NCBI RefSeq assembly: GCF_905220415.1
Contig: NC_059549.1
Coordinates: 10,726,001 to 10,790,000 of the forward strand
From: Colias croceus
Taxonomy: Eukaryota; Arthropoda; Insecta; Lepidoptera; Pieridae
Direction of reading: 5' to 3'
DNA: 64,000 bases
Part shown: piece by piece, positions 21,964 through 31,310 of the stretch
Position numbering within the stretch: the first letter of the stretch is position 1
Layout of the letters: the number at the start of each line of letters is the position of its first letter
The notes under the pieces: model-generated
Seen by the model: only the letters and a program-made list of their open reading frames with translations
Databases searched by the model: none
What the model was told of the DNA's origin: nothing
Position numbers and translations under genes: made by a program

Positions 21964-24257
21964 GCTATATAATCTTACAAGCAGTCTCTTAGTACGTAGT
22001 AGTCTTTTTGTATATTAACAAAGCCCAGATATTTACGAATAGTGTAATAAACGTTTTCTATCAATTCCATATTACGATTTAGGCATTCATAGAAATGATC
22101 ACGAAGGAATTTTCTTTCACCGAAAGGCGACCAAGTTACATTACAGTCATTATATAACAAATTCTCACAGGAAACTCTCGCTTAACAAAACCCAGACAAT
22201 GTTTCCAAGATACATCTCTCGAATAAAAGACAAGAACTGTTAACAGTCCTCGCTAATTTCACCCAAAGGGTAATTTCAGCCACTTGCTCTTAATTACAGG
22301 ACACAATAGACCTCGTATCAAAGGATCGCAGATAAATTAACAATTAACGTGAAGTTAGTTGCGCTTCCGAGTGTTACTTGCAAAGGCTGTCGCAACTGAA
22401 TAATGTTCTCACAGTTATTCGTGTTAATTACGCTGTTTCATGCAGATTTTAGTTGTTCGATTTGCTGCTAATTGAGATGTAGCGAGCTATTTTTATGTTT
22501 GTTGGTTTGGAAGGCCTTATTTATATCTTTTAGTATTAATCTACTAACCTTAATGTTTAATGCACGAAATGTGACTTCAACGGTGAACAATCGGTTTGAA
22601 ATTGAAAATTATTCATGTACCTACTTAAAATTAATAAAAACTTTTAAAATATACATTGACGTAGGTATATTAGCGCTAAGATTAAACTCTAGGTACATAC
22701 CTGTTACCACGTTGCGTATCACTTGCATGTTTAAGAGAATTAAAGATTTAACAAAATATAACACAAAATGGAACTAAGTACGTCACCACTTCAGTAGAGC
22801 CAGGCACACTACGTCACAAATACTTGATTCACATAATCAGTGCTTTTGAAAATACGAATGAATTATAACAGCACACGATCCACGCGTGACAACCGCGACA
22901 GGCGAAAGACGACGTGTTTTTGCGACTACCCTCACTCTGGCTGAATTGAACACATCGCGTCACTAGCTACCCTCAATATATTAATTATTTTTGTTCTACT
23001 ACGAACAGCAATGTTATTAAAAAGTAAACAATAAACAAGATTTAAGTATCCTGTTGTAATACAACACTTCTAAACTTCACTTCTATTAAATTCAAATAAA
23101 ATAAAAAAATTGAATTAAAAATATATACATCCTGAAATTCCACATCAAAACTTATACGTTACATTGCATGAAATAACGTGCTACTTTATCTAGCGTACCC
23201 ATATAATATATTATGTATAGTTGGAACTATAGCTACAATCTGCCGACGCGTTGTCGCAAGATTACGTTCGAGAGACGCTCGATGAAGTGTCACTATCTAA
23301 TAACATTGTGCAGTAGCGTGCACATTTCGCTTTTATTCCGTTGGAATTACACTCCCGTTGCACTTGCAGTTTTTATGTAATGTAACGATTTTGTTAGGTC
23401 TCAGTGTTTGAAAGGATGTTGGGAACGGGATTTGCTGAACTAAATATAAAGTAATAATAATATGATTTACCTACTCAGGAAATTAGGAACTGAAATGATT
23501 AGTTTTAAACATCAATTCAACAGATTTTATTCTAGTTAGGAATGATGTATTCATCTTTCAACGCGTCGAAATTTTCACAAAAGTTTCAACGAATATACAA
23601 GTAGATAATTTAAATTTTCAATTACCATCTTTAAAGAAATACACACTTTTTTAAATCTTGTGGTATCTATTATGCTCAGATAAACGTTTTACATCGTACA
23701 AACGTTTCTTATTTCTTACTAATGTTCTGAACAACTCGAAATTTCTTCGTCGTTGTTTTGACCCCGCAAATTGCTTCCCTAATTCTATGAAACTGGCCTG
23801 TAAATTTAACAACTTTAACTGAACTCAAGGAAATAAACACGTCTAGAACAGCGCATGTTTCTGGATTCTACAGTCTCTGCAGGGTCGTATAGATATATTA
23901 CTATAGTGCAAGCACGTAGGTCATGTAGTTGGTTTATGTTAGAGAATTATTTGAGCAATGGTGTAAGTTTTGAATGCGAGTTCCGGGTGTACGTTGTTTT
24001 GTATGTATTATGTGATGGTATAAAGTTTTATTAACTGGGAGTTCTTGTGGGAGACATTATAATGTCTTCTCTATACATAGTTCTCTGAAACGGCTGCACA
24101 TGTTCTCATGAAATTCTGAGAATCGACCCACATATATTTTTCATATTCCTAAGTGATAAGAGTAACGCAGAACAACGTTTGGCACAGCCTTTATTTTTTA
24201 TATAGATAAATAACATAATTTAATTTAATTCATATTATAAACGATTTTCAATAAATT
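21964..24257. other. About 2.3 kb of AT-rich DNA, nothing recognised
   Basis: No gene or repeat family was identified. Short open frames (21975-22160 minus, 22472-22777 plus) have no motif. A CpG-containing patch at 22870-22970 is unexplained. Confidence 0.4.
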
Positions 24258-24516
24258 ATAACTGCGTTAAAAACAACCGACTTCAAACTTGCACGTTTGC
24301 AACATTTACAAATACAGACAAATATGCTCATAAAATAAAAACTACTGGGCCTATCCGAATAAAATTTTTATGGGACCAATTCGACACCATCCCGCATCGA
24401 ACAAAAAAGAATCACGTAAATTGGTTCAGAAACCTCGGAGTAATCGGTGTACATACATAAAAAAAACATACCGGCCGAATTGATAACCTCCTTCTTTTTT
24501 TGAAGTCCGTTAAAAA
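24258..24516 (-). mobile_element. Inverted-repeat element family P1, copy 2
   Basis: This is the reverse orientation of the copy at 20189-20467, beginning ATAACTGCGTTAAAAACAAC and ending with a mutated GAAGTCCGTT. The internal T/A run is short in this copy. The minus-strand open frame running through it is an artefact. Confidence 0.7.
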
Positions 24517-24791
24517 GTAAATATTTAACGTAATAAAAGCAATTTCCCGTATCTTGAAGCATAAATAAGTAAGGATCATGAATACAAACAAGATTTAATA
24601 GTATTTTCTGCATAAAAAGATTGTAACATCATATTAGTTTTCAATATTATAAGCTACACCTAAGCGATCTTTTCTGTTGATTCGCGAGGGATTTGTATCC
24701 CTCTCAAAACTGTTTACAAAGTGCTTGATTTTGCCCGAGTATTATTTTATTCTGATACTAAATATTTTTTAACAGACTTTAACGCGATTTA

Positions 24792-25026
24792 TCTTTACTA
24801 ATATTAAAAGCTGAAGAGTTTGTTTGTTGGTTTGCTGGAACGCGCTAATCTCAGTAACCACGAGTCTGATTTGAATAATTATTTCACTGTTAGATAGTCC
24901 ATTTATTGAGGAAGGCTGTACCATAGTTTTATATTATCTGTGGCTTTACATTGTCATGTCTGATGTCACCTACACTATCACCTTTAGAAGCAGAGCAATA
25001 CGGGTAAAACTGTGGGGCACAACTAG
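24792..25026 (+). mobile_element. Helitron-like element, second family, diverged
   Basis: It starts TC after A and ends CTAG before T. It shares GCTGAAGAGTTTGTTTGTT and GTTAGATAGTCC with 19489-19679 but carries an extra internal stretch around 24925-24980. Its 3' end GGGGCACAACTAG lies 15 bp before the next Helitron-like element. Confidence 0.7.
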
Positions 25027-25041
25027 TTCATTATACAAAAA

Positions 25042-25267
25042 TCCATATTTAATATTTTAAATGCGAAAGTAACTCTGTCTGTCTGTCTATTACTCAATCA
25101 CGCCTAAACTACTGAACCAATTTTCATGAAATTTGGTATGGAGATATTTTGATACCCGAGAAAGGACATAGGCTACTTTTTATCTCGGGTAAATGACGCA
25201 ATCCCGGAAATCCCACTATGCGGGTTTTTCTTTGAAAACGCGGACGAAGCTGCGGGCGGAAAGCTAG
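25042..25267 (+). mobile_element. Non-autonomous Helitron-like element
   Basis: It starts TC after A and ends CTAG before T. It has a short (GTCT)n run near the 5' end, then CACGCCTAAACTACTGAACC, ATACCCGAGAAAGGACATAG and a GCGGACGAAGCTGCGGGC hairpin block. It is close to 35190-35438 and to the inverted copy 63068-63299. Confidence 0.8.
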
Positions 25268-25725
25268 TCTGTCATAAATTCAATAAAGTGACCTAACTAA
25301 AACACGTATTCCTTACAATTCATATGAATGTAGATAAGACATAGAAATGCCATTACGTGTGAAAGTTTACCGATTAAGGAAACAATGTTTTGTAAGACCT
25401 TCGAGATGGTTTCGAGATGTCTCGTCTTGAATAATTCATTCACTGTTCGTATTGCGTTCGCAAAATGTCATTTCGTTTCATTATAATGGACGTACCCTGA
25501 ATTAGATTGTGGTGAAAATACTTTTTTCGAAATGTATTGTAAATTGCTTGTAAATTGTTACTTTGTGTTGTTCTCGTTGATTGACATTGTGGAGTTTTGC
25601 ATTATTTAGTCTTACTGTGGGTAGCGTTTAGCTACTATTATGTATTCTGTGCTATGGGCTTGTAGCTGTCTGTGTGTCTGTGTGTCTTGCACTGACAATG
25701 GATAAATCGCTTTAATTATCTATAA

Positions 25726-25895
25726 TCTATAATATAAAAATGAATCCCAAAATGTGTTGGTAAGCGCATAACTTGAGAACGGCTGAACCGATTTCGTTAA
25801 TTCTTTTTTTATTATATTTCTTGAAGTACGAGGATGGTTCTTATGTAGAGAAAACGTAAATATGTACCACGGGCGAAGCCGGGGCGGACTGCTAG
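25726..25895 (+). mobile_element. Helitron-like element, third variant
   Basis: The 170-bp element starts TCTATAATATAAAAATGAAT after A and ends GGACTGCTAG before T. The 3' block is CGGGCGAAGCCGGGGCGG. The interior (GAACGGCTGAACCGATTTCG) differs from the other two Helitron-like families. Confidence 0.7.
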
Positions 25896-26230
25896 TTTTT
25901 TATAAATCTGAAGTAAAATTAAAAGCACTGGAAGATATATTCTATTAACATATTATACTCGTTTAACTATTGGTCGTTAGGTAAGTACTTTGTTTTTCTG
26001 TAAATTTACTTAAAAAAAATTTATCAGCTTTTAAAAATGTAAAAAAGGATTTATTTTAAATATTAACGCGTAACTAAATTTCCATATAAAAATATTGTAG
26101 TTTATTCCTTTATGCTATTGAACTATCATAGCTTTGATAGAGCGTTTTAGAAAATGTTTGTTATTTCATGCGTTTATATTTGATCGATATTTTAAAAACG
26201 TTTTACAATAATTTTGTACGAGAGTATTAT

Positions 26231-26480
26231 TTTTTTTTTACGACTTCAAAAAAAGGAGGAGGTTATCAATTCGGCCGGTATGTATTTTTTTTTTAATGTA
26301 TGTACACCGATTACTCTGAACTGAACCGATTTACGTGATTCTTTTTTTGTTCGATGCGGGATGGTGTCGAATTGGTCCCATAAAATTTTTATTCGGATAG
26401 GCCCAGTAGTTTTTATTTTATGGGCATTTTTGCAAGTGCAAGTTTGAAGTCGGTTGTTTTTAACGCAGTTATCACTTGTT
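26231..26480 (+). mobile_element. Inverted-repeat element family P1, copy 3
   Basis: Same orientation as copy 1, with a deletion in the region between ATTTTTG and CAAGTGCAAG. The left CCGACTTC has lost a base or two. It is followed about 100 bp later by an inverted copy, so together they form a large hairpin. Confidence 0.7.
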
Positions 26481-26579
26481 ATTTTTATAAAAATATTCTG
26501 TTGGTGATACATTTTACCTAATCCTGTAGTGTTTCAAAAGGTAACAAAAGTGGGCATATTAAACACCAACCGATGTATT

Positions 26580-26867
26580 AACAAGTGATAACTGCGTTAA
26601 AAACAACCGACTTCAAACTTGCACTTTGCAAAATTTACAAATACCTACAGACAAAAATGCTCATAAAATAAAAACTACTGGGCCTATCCGAATAAAATTT
26701 TTATGGGACCAATTCGACACCATCCCGCATCGAACAAAAAAAGAATCACGTAAATCGGTTCAGAAACCTCGGAGTAATCGGTGTACATACATAAAAAAAA
26801 AAAAAAAAAAAAAAAATATACCGGCCGAATTGATAACCTCCTCCTTTTTTTTGAAGTCGGTTAAAAA
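26580..26867 (-). mobile_element. Inverted-repeat element family P1, copy 4
   Basis: Inverted relative to copy 3. It begins AACAAGTGATAACTGCGTTA and ends GAAGTCGGTTAAAAAGG. It contains a run of more than 20 A residues (26793-26815) at the place where the other copies have a shorter homopolymer. The plus-strand open frame across it is an artefact. Confidence 0.7.
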
Positions 26868-28239
26868 GGTGATTAAAATTTACATACTAACAAATTTATT
26901 AATTTAATTTAGCAAAACCATTTCGAATGGTTATTACGGTTACAATGGTTCATATAATATCGGTTACGGTACCTTAGGGGACCTCTGAGGGTCTCTAAAT
27001 ATATAGGTATAACATAAACCTTGCTTCGATTGTATCTTATCTTTAATATATACCCTGCAAGGGTCCGTCCAGAGGTCGTTATGTCTTTTGATATAGGATT
27101 TATGGCATGCTGACGCAAATTGTATAGCAGTTAGTGTTTTTAATTATGTTAATTTATTTTATTTTTTGTCAATAGGTTGGATTTTAAATGACTGGAAATA
27201 TTTCGCCTGATAAAAAGAGTGTTTTCTCGTAGAAGTAGGTATAATATGTACTAGTTGCTTGTCTCGGTTTGAGGGTTCACACAGAATAGAAAAAAAAAAG
27301 CGAAATCTCACCTATGTCACTCAGGATTACGAAAACCTACATACAAGATACATATTTATTTATTACTTACTTACATACTTTATTTTTGTAAAATAATTTG
27401 AAAAACCATATTGTAGGTTGATTTCATTCGTTAGAATCATTCAAAATTCCTAAGCTAAAATTGTTTTAGCATACCATTCGTATAATAGATATATGAATTG
27501 TTTGTTTGTTTATCTATGGTCTAGTTTTGATAGCACGAGCTTTGCTTAGTTAGGGACGTAGTTTGAGCTCTGTGTGGTGTGTTTGAGAATGTTTATATTT
27601 ACTCATATGTTTTGGTTTTGTTTGTTCATAGAAATGCATATGTTTTGCTTGTGGTAAAACTATTCAATTGTGAAAATACAGATAGACTAGACAAGTTTAT
27701 GTAAATATGAAATGATGTTTGTAGATATTACAACGAGAGTTCAAAAATGTGTATTTATTGTTTTGAACCATAGTTGTAACAACGTCTTAATTTCTTCATA
27801 GATATTATTATAAGTACGTTTTTACTCATTGAATTTTGTAGCTGCGATAATTTGTAAATAATCACGATTTCTCTACAAAGAAATAAAGTACGTGTGTTAT
27901 TGCATACAAAAATAATTATCAGGCATGTTAATAAGTTTTATTCAGGTACAATCCTTAAGTAAAAGCAGCTAAAAGGATGTAAAGTATACTACAAAAGTAT
28001 AGGGTCAATGTACCACTAGCTGACCAAGCGCCAATACATGACCAAAATTCAAATATACGCGCCAATTAAGAAAATACGGCAGCCCCAGATGATAGTTTAT
28101 TGTTTTTTCTATAAAGCAACATCATCTATAAAATAAAAACAAACCTTGCTGCTATTGGTCAGAAATATTGACATTTTTTCAACACGAAGATGTAATTAAG
28201 TAGGTAATCACATTTTTTACTAAGAGTTTTTTATCGGGA

Positions 28240-28960
28240 GTTGATTGGGAAATATTAATTTATCTTGAATGTAATCTAGACACGCGGCAGCGTGTCAAGC
28301 CGAGTTCAAGCGAAGAGAACTGGCGAGCAGCAGCCGTGTGTATATTTACACGAACCATTTCGAGCCACTTTTCACCCCCTTATAACTCGAAAACTATTTA
28401 AGTTATATAAACCAAATTTGGTACATATCAAGAGGACCTCAAGATAAACAAGAACCTTAAATTTCATAAATACAGATTAAACAGTTGCGTAGATATTAAT
28501 ATCCAAAAATCGCAATTTTTAAGACTGACTGACTTATAGACATATACAAAACCTAACCCACTTCCAGATGACCTAGAAAGTTCAAATTTTGTAATCAACT
28601 AGGTAATAGTGAGTGTACAAAGGAAAAAATCAGAAAATACTGAATTTATTTGTATTTAATTTTTTTTTCAATGACATAAATTTTGTTTGTATGGAAAAAT
28701 GGAAAAGTTTAAAAAAAAAGAAAATAGTATATTCACCTTACTAGTCTTAAAAAATAGATCAAAACTAATCAATGGCCGAAAAAAATTTTGAAATCCATCA
28801 ATAAATGACTGAGATATAGATTATTGAAGTTTACATATTTTAGGACGAAACATCTGTAGATTCGAAGCGCCTAGGCCTCTGACATCACACTCACTCGCTA
28901 GTATCGCTAGGGCGGATTACTTCGATTGCATGATTTCTTTATTCAAAACTGTTATTAAAC
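28240..28960. repeat. Repeat-like segment inside the TIR transposon
   Basis: This segment has moderate complexity, a 7-bp stem hairpin GACACGC-GGCA-GCGTGTC at 28279-28296, and text such as CACCCCCTTATAACTCGAAA that looks like a dispersed repeat rather than random sequence. I cannot assign a family or limits, and no open frame spans it. Confidence 0.3.
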
Positions 28961-29084
28961 GTAAAATAAAAGAAAATTGTAATAAAAATATTGCCTTTAT
29001 TGCTCATACAGTTAAAAATAATATATAATTTTACATATTCACATTTATTTATTCTTTATTTATGAGTGTTTAGTTTAGTTTTAA

Positions 29085-29235
29085 TTTCAGTGTAAATAAA
29101 TAAATAAAATCTTTATTTTGCTTTAAACATGGTATTCAATGGTGATACAATTATATTAATAAAGCACAAACATGTTTAGCCAATACAAGCATGCAAAAAT
29201 AATTACCATAAATGGTGTAATGGAAGAAGGCTTCG
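29085..29235 (-). mobile_element. Possible LINE 3' end, minus strand
   Basis: Read on the minus strand, the sequence ends AATAAAGATTTTATTTATTT, a polyadenylation-like signal followed by a short ATTT tail. The upstream text has no coding motif. It lies inside the TIR transposon as a likely nested insertion. Confidence 0.35.
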
Positions 29236-29284
29236 TCGAAGGTCGAAATGATTTAATTTGCGTAATATTAATATGAGTGAAACA

Positions 29285-29361
29285 TCTTTAGGCGCGTTTA
29301 GAGTAAAATTTCAAGATCGCGTCATGGCAATACCGTAACGTCATGGAGTAAGGCGACGATT
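29285..29361 (+). repeat. Interspersed repeat, copy 2 of 2
   Basis: It matches 3289-3366 over about 78 bases, including TTTAGGCGCGTT and CGTCATGGAGTAA. It ends about 40 bp before the GAA-tailed retroposon. Confidence 0.6.
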
Positions 29362-29399
29362 CTTCTACAACGATCTTTGCATCTTGGTAATAGTGTGTG

Positions 29400-29517
29400 A
29401 GAGCACGCTTAACATGAGCATTAACTTAAACTGACCATCCGTTCAAAACCTGACATTGGCAGAATCCGTCCTCACTAGGATCGGGAATTGCCATTTGAAA
29501 AAAAGAAGAAGAAGAAG
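29400..29517 (+). mobile_element. Retroposon with GAA tail, copy 2
   Basis: The 118-bp insertion is flanked by the 11-base direct duplication AATAGTGTGTG (29389-29399 and 29518-29528). Its last 80 bases match 10442-10515, including GACATTGGCAGAATCCGTCC and the GAA tail. It is longer at the 5' end than copy 1. No polymerase III boxes are visible, so it may be a truncated LINE 3' end rather than a SINE. Confidence 0.75.
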
Positions 29518-29771
29518 AATAGTGTGTGTACAAATTCACGCTGGATGTTTAGAAAATCATGTAATCTTTTAAACAGAAAACGAGTTTAAAAAATTGCAGA
29601 TAATGACGGGGCAATGTGCGCTGACATTCATAACATACAAGAAAATATAGAAAATAATACTAAACAAACCATACAGAGAAACCGCAAGAAAAAAAAATCG
29701 TATATAAAAAGTATTATATTTATAAAGTAAATCAAATTTGCAGAGTAATTTTCTGTACAAAAAGTAATGAT

Positions 29772-30401
29772 ATCCCACCAAAAACATAAATGTAAAAATT
29801 GGAGCCGAGTTCAATCGTTGACTTACCTAATTTGCCAAAAAAAAGAAATGAGATCTAAATGTGTGCCAAGTTCTGCAGACAGTCCAGAAATTTATTTACA
29901 AAGATGTATTAAGTTCTTAGGTTGACTGAAAACTCAATTGTTTTATTTTCCCTTAGAGAAATATAACTTTTATTCCAAAATATAACATTTTTAATTTGAA
30001 TAATATAATTATTTTCACAAAGCAAACAACTAATGACCTATTGAACCCCATAATTTGATGAGGCTAGTTTTACATAGGTACTGTTTATATTTTGTGAGGT
30101 TCTAAAAACTAGCCTCATCAAATTATGGGGTTCAATAGGTCATTAGTTGTTTGCTTTGTGAAAATAATTATATTATTCAAATTAAAAAAGTTATATTTTG
30201 GAATAAACATTGTTCTCTAAGGGAAAATAAAACAATTGAGTTTTCAGTCAACCTAAGAACTTAATACATCTTTGTAAATAAATTTCTGGACTGTCTGCAG
30301 AACTTGGCACACATTTAGATCTCATTTCTTTTTTTTGGCAAATTAGGTAAGTCAACGATTGAACTCGGCTCCAATTTTTACATTTATGTTTTTGGTGGGA
30401 T
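29772..30401. repeat. Large near-perfect palindrome
   Basis: Left arm 29772-30071 and right arm 30105-30401 are inverted copies, separated by a 33-bp spacer. Differences are confined to one small tract (around 29958-29992 against 30181-30221) and a few bases. Arms of about 300 bp at this identity imply a recent inverted duplication, a young MITE-like insertion or an assembly artefact. It lies wholly inside the TIR transposon. Confidence 0.85.
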
Positions 30402-30404
30402 CGA

Positions 30405-30587
30405 TTACTCTTTATATTTTTTGTTATAGGCATAATGTTGAACCATTCTATTATAGACTTTCGGCTTCATTTTTGGCATGAACAGTTTTTCATGATTTTT
30501 AGCGGCCTGGTTATCTTTTGGAGCAACAAAAACAATTTTTCGCCTATTGTTGACCAGTATGGTCAGCTCTTGGTTCTTTATATTTTG
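30405..30587 (-). CDS. Lysine-rich C-terminal open frame in the TIR transposon, unrecognised
   Basis: Sixty sense codons end in TAA at 30405-30407. The product is hydrophilic and protein-like (for example KIVFVAPKDNQAAKNHEKLF) and rich in Lys, Asn and Tyr. Upstream, TTTCTTAG at the open-frame border could be a splice acceptor, which would make this the last exon of a transposon gene. No start codon precedes it except internal Met residues. The family is not recognised. The stop lies a few bases outside the palindrome arm. A chance open frame is possible, because AT-rich antisense DNA can give Lys-rich translations. Confidence 0.3.
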   Translation of the reverse strand, partial: QNIKNQELTILVNNRRKIVFVAPKDNQAAKNHEKLFMPKMKPKVYNRMVQHYAYNKKYKE

Positions 30588-30670
30588 CTAAGAAAGACTT
30601 GCTTTTTTTTGTGCTTATACCTAATTTAACAAACCATATAAGCCGTCTAAGTCCTATTCCAACACCAACA

Positions 30671-30901
30671 ATGCATCTCGAATCAACATCAACTTCAGTT
30701 AGTCATTTCCTTGAACCTCCTTCGCCCAAATTAGTAGATTTAATAACTAAAATGCAACAGCAAATAAGCCCAGCTTTTGGCAAACATTCTGATTCTCCGT
30801 TAAAAAAGAAGACTGAACGCTTGCCCTTTGCTACAACTTCCAAGAAATGGCAAGACTACTGGGTGTCGAAGGAAAAAGAGAAAGAAGAAAAGATTGTATG
30901 A
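30671..30901 (+). CDS. Ser/Pro- and Lys-rich C-terminal open frame in the TIR transposon
   Basis: From the first ATG the frame encodes 76 residues; it is open upstream to about 30599. It begins with Ser/Thr/Pro-rich sequence and a LEPPSPKLVDLI segment, then a charged C-terminus with KKWQDYWVSKEKEKEEK. A polyadenylation-like AATAAA follows at 30960. Codon use and low-complexity distribution look more like protein than the surrounding DNA. It lies about 400 bp inside the right end of the TIR transposon and may be the last exon of a transposon-encoded protein. No catalytic motif is visible and the family is not recognised. Confidence 0.35.
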   Translation: MHLESTSTSVSHFLEPPSPKLVDLITKMQQQISPAFGKHSDSPLKKKTERLPFATTSKKWQDYWVSKEKEKEEKIV

Positions 30902-31310
30902 TACGTAGGTATAGTCATTAAGGATTAATAACAGTATTATAAGAATGATTTATAACATTTAATAAAATAAACTTCAATATAAATACAGACTTTTTTTTTA
31001 TTAAACAAAACTAATGTTCGAAGAAGGACATTTTGTCCATTTTGAAAATGGTCAACTTTTAGAGCAATGATGGTCAGATATTGGTGATCAGTGGTCAGGT
31101 ATTGGTACTTTTAGCAGAAGTAACTTTCAGAGTAGTTTTCATAAAACCTTTAAAGGTTATCAAATTGATACTAAGAACAATAGTTGCAGTGACTATTCAA
31201 TTATCTGTGTCCCAAAAATAACAATGAACGTAAAACAAATAACCCGTTTTTTATATATAGCTAAAGATAAAACCGCTTAAATGGTCAACTAGTGGTACAT
31301 CAACCCTATA

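Larger units (their letters stand above)
28002..31306. mobile_element. DNA transposon with terminal inverted repeats, unclassified
   Basis: The left end GGGTCAATGTACCACTAGCT and the right end, read inverted as GGGTTGATGTACCACTAGTT, match at all but two or three positions and continue with GACCA. Both ends are flanked by TATA (27998-28001, 31307-31310), so a TA or TATA target duplication is likely. Subterminal TGACCA and CCAATA-type motifs occur several times near both ends, as transposase-binding arrays often do. The 3.3-kb interior holds two short open frames (30405-30587 minus, 30671-30901 plus), nested retroposons and a palindrome. No DDE catalytic core was recognised, so this copy is probably not autonomous. 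Confidence 0.6.
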
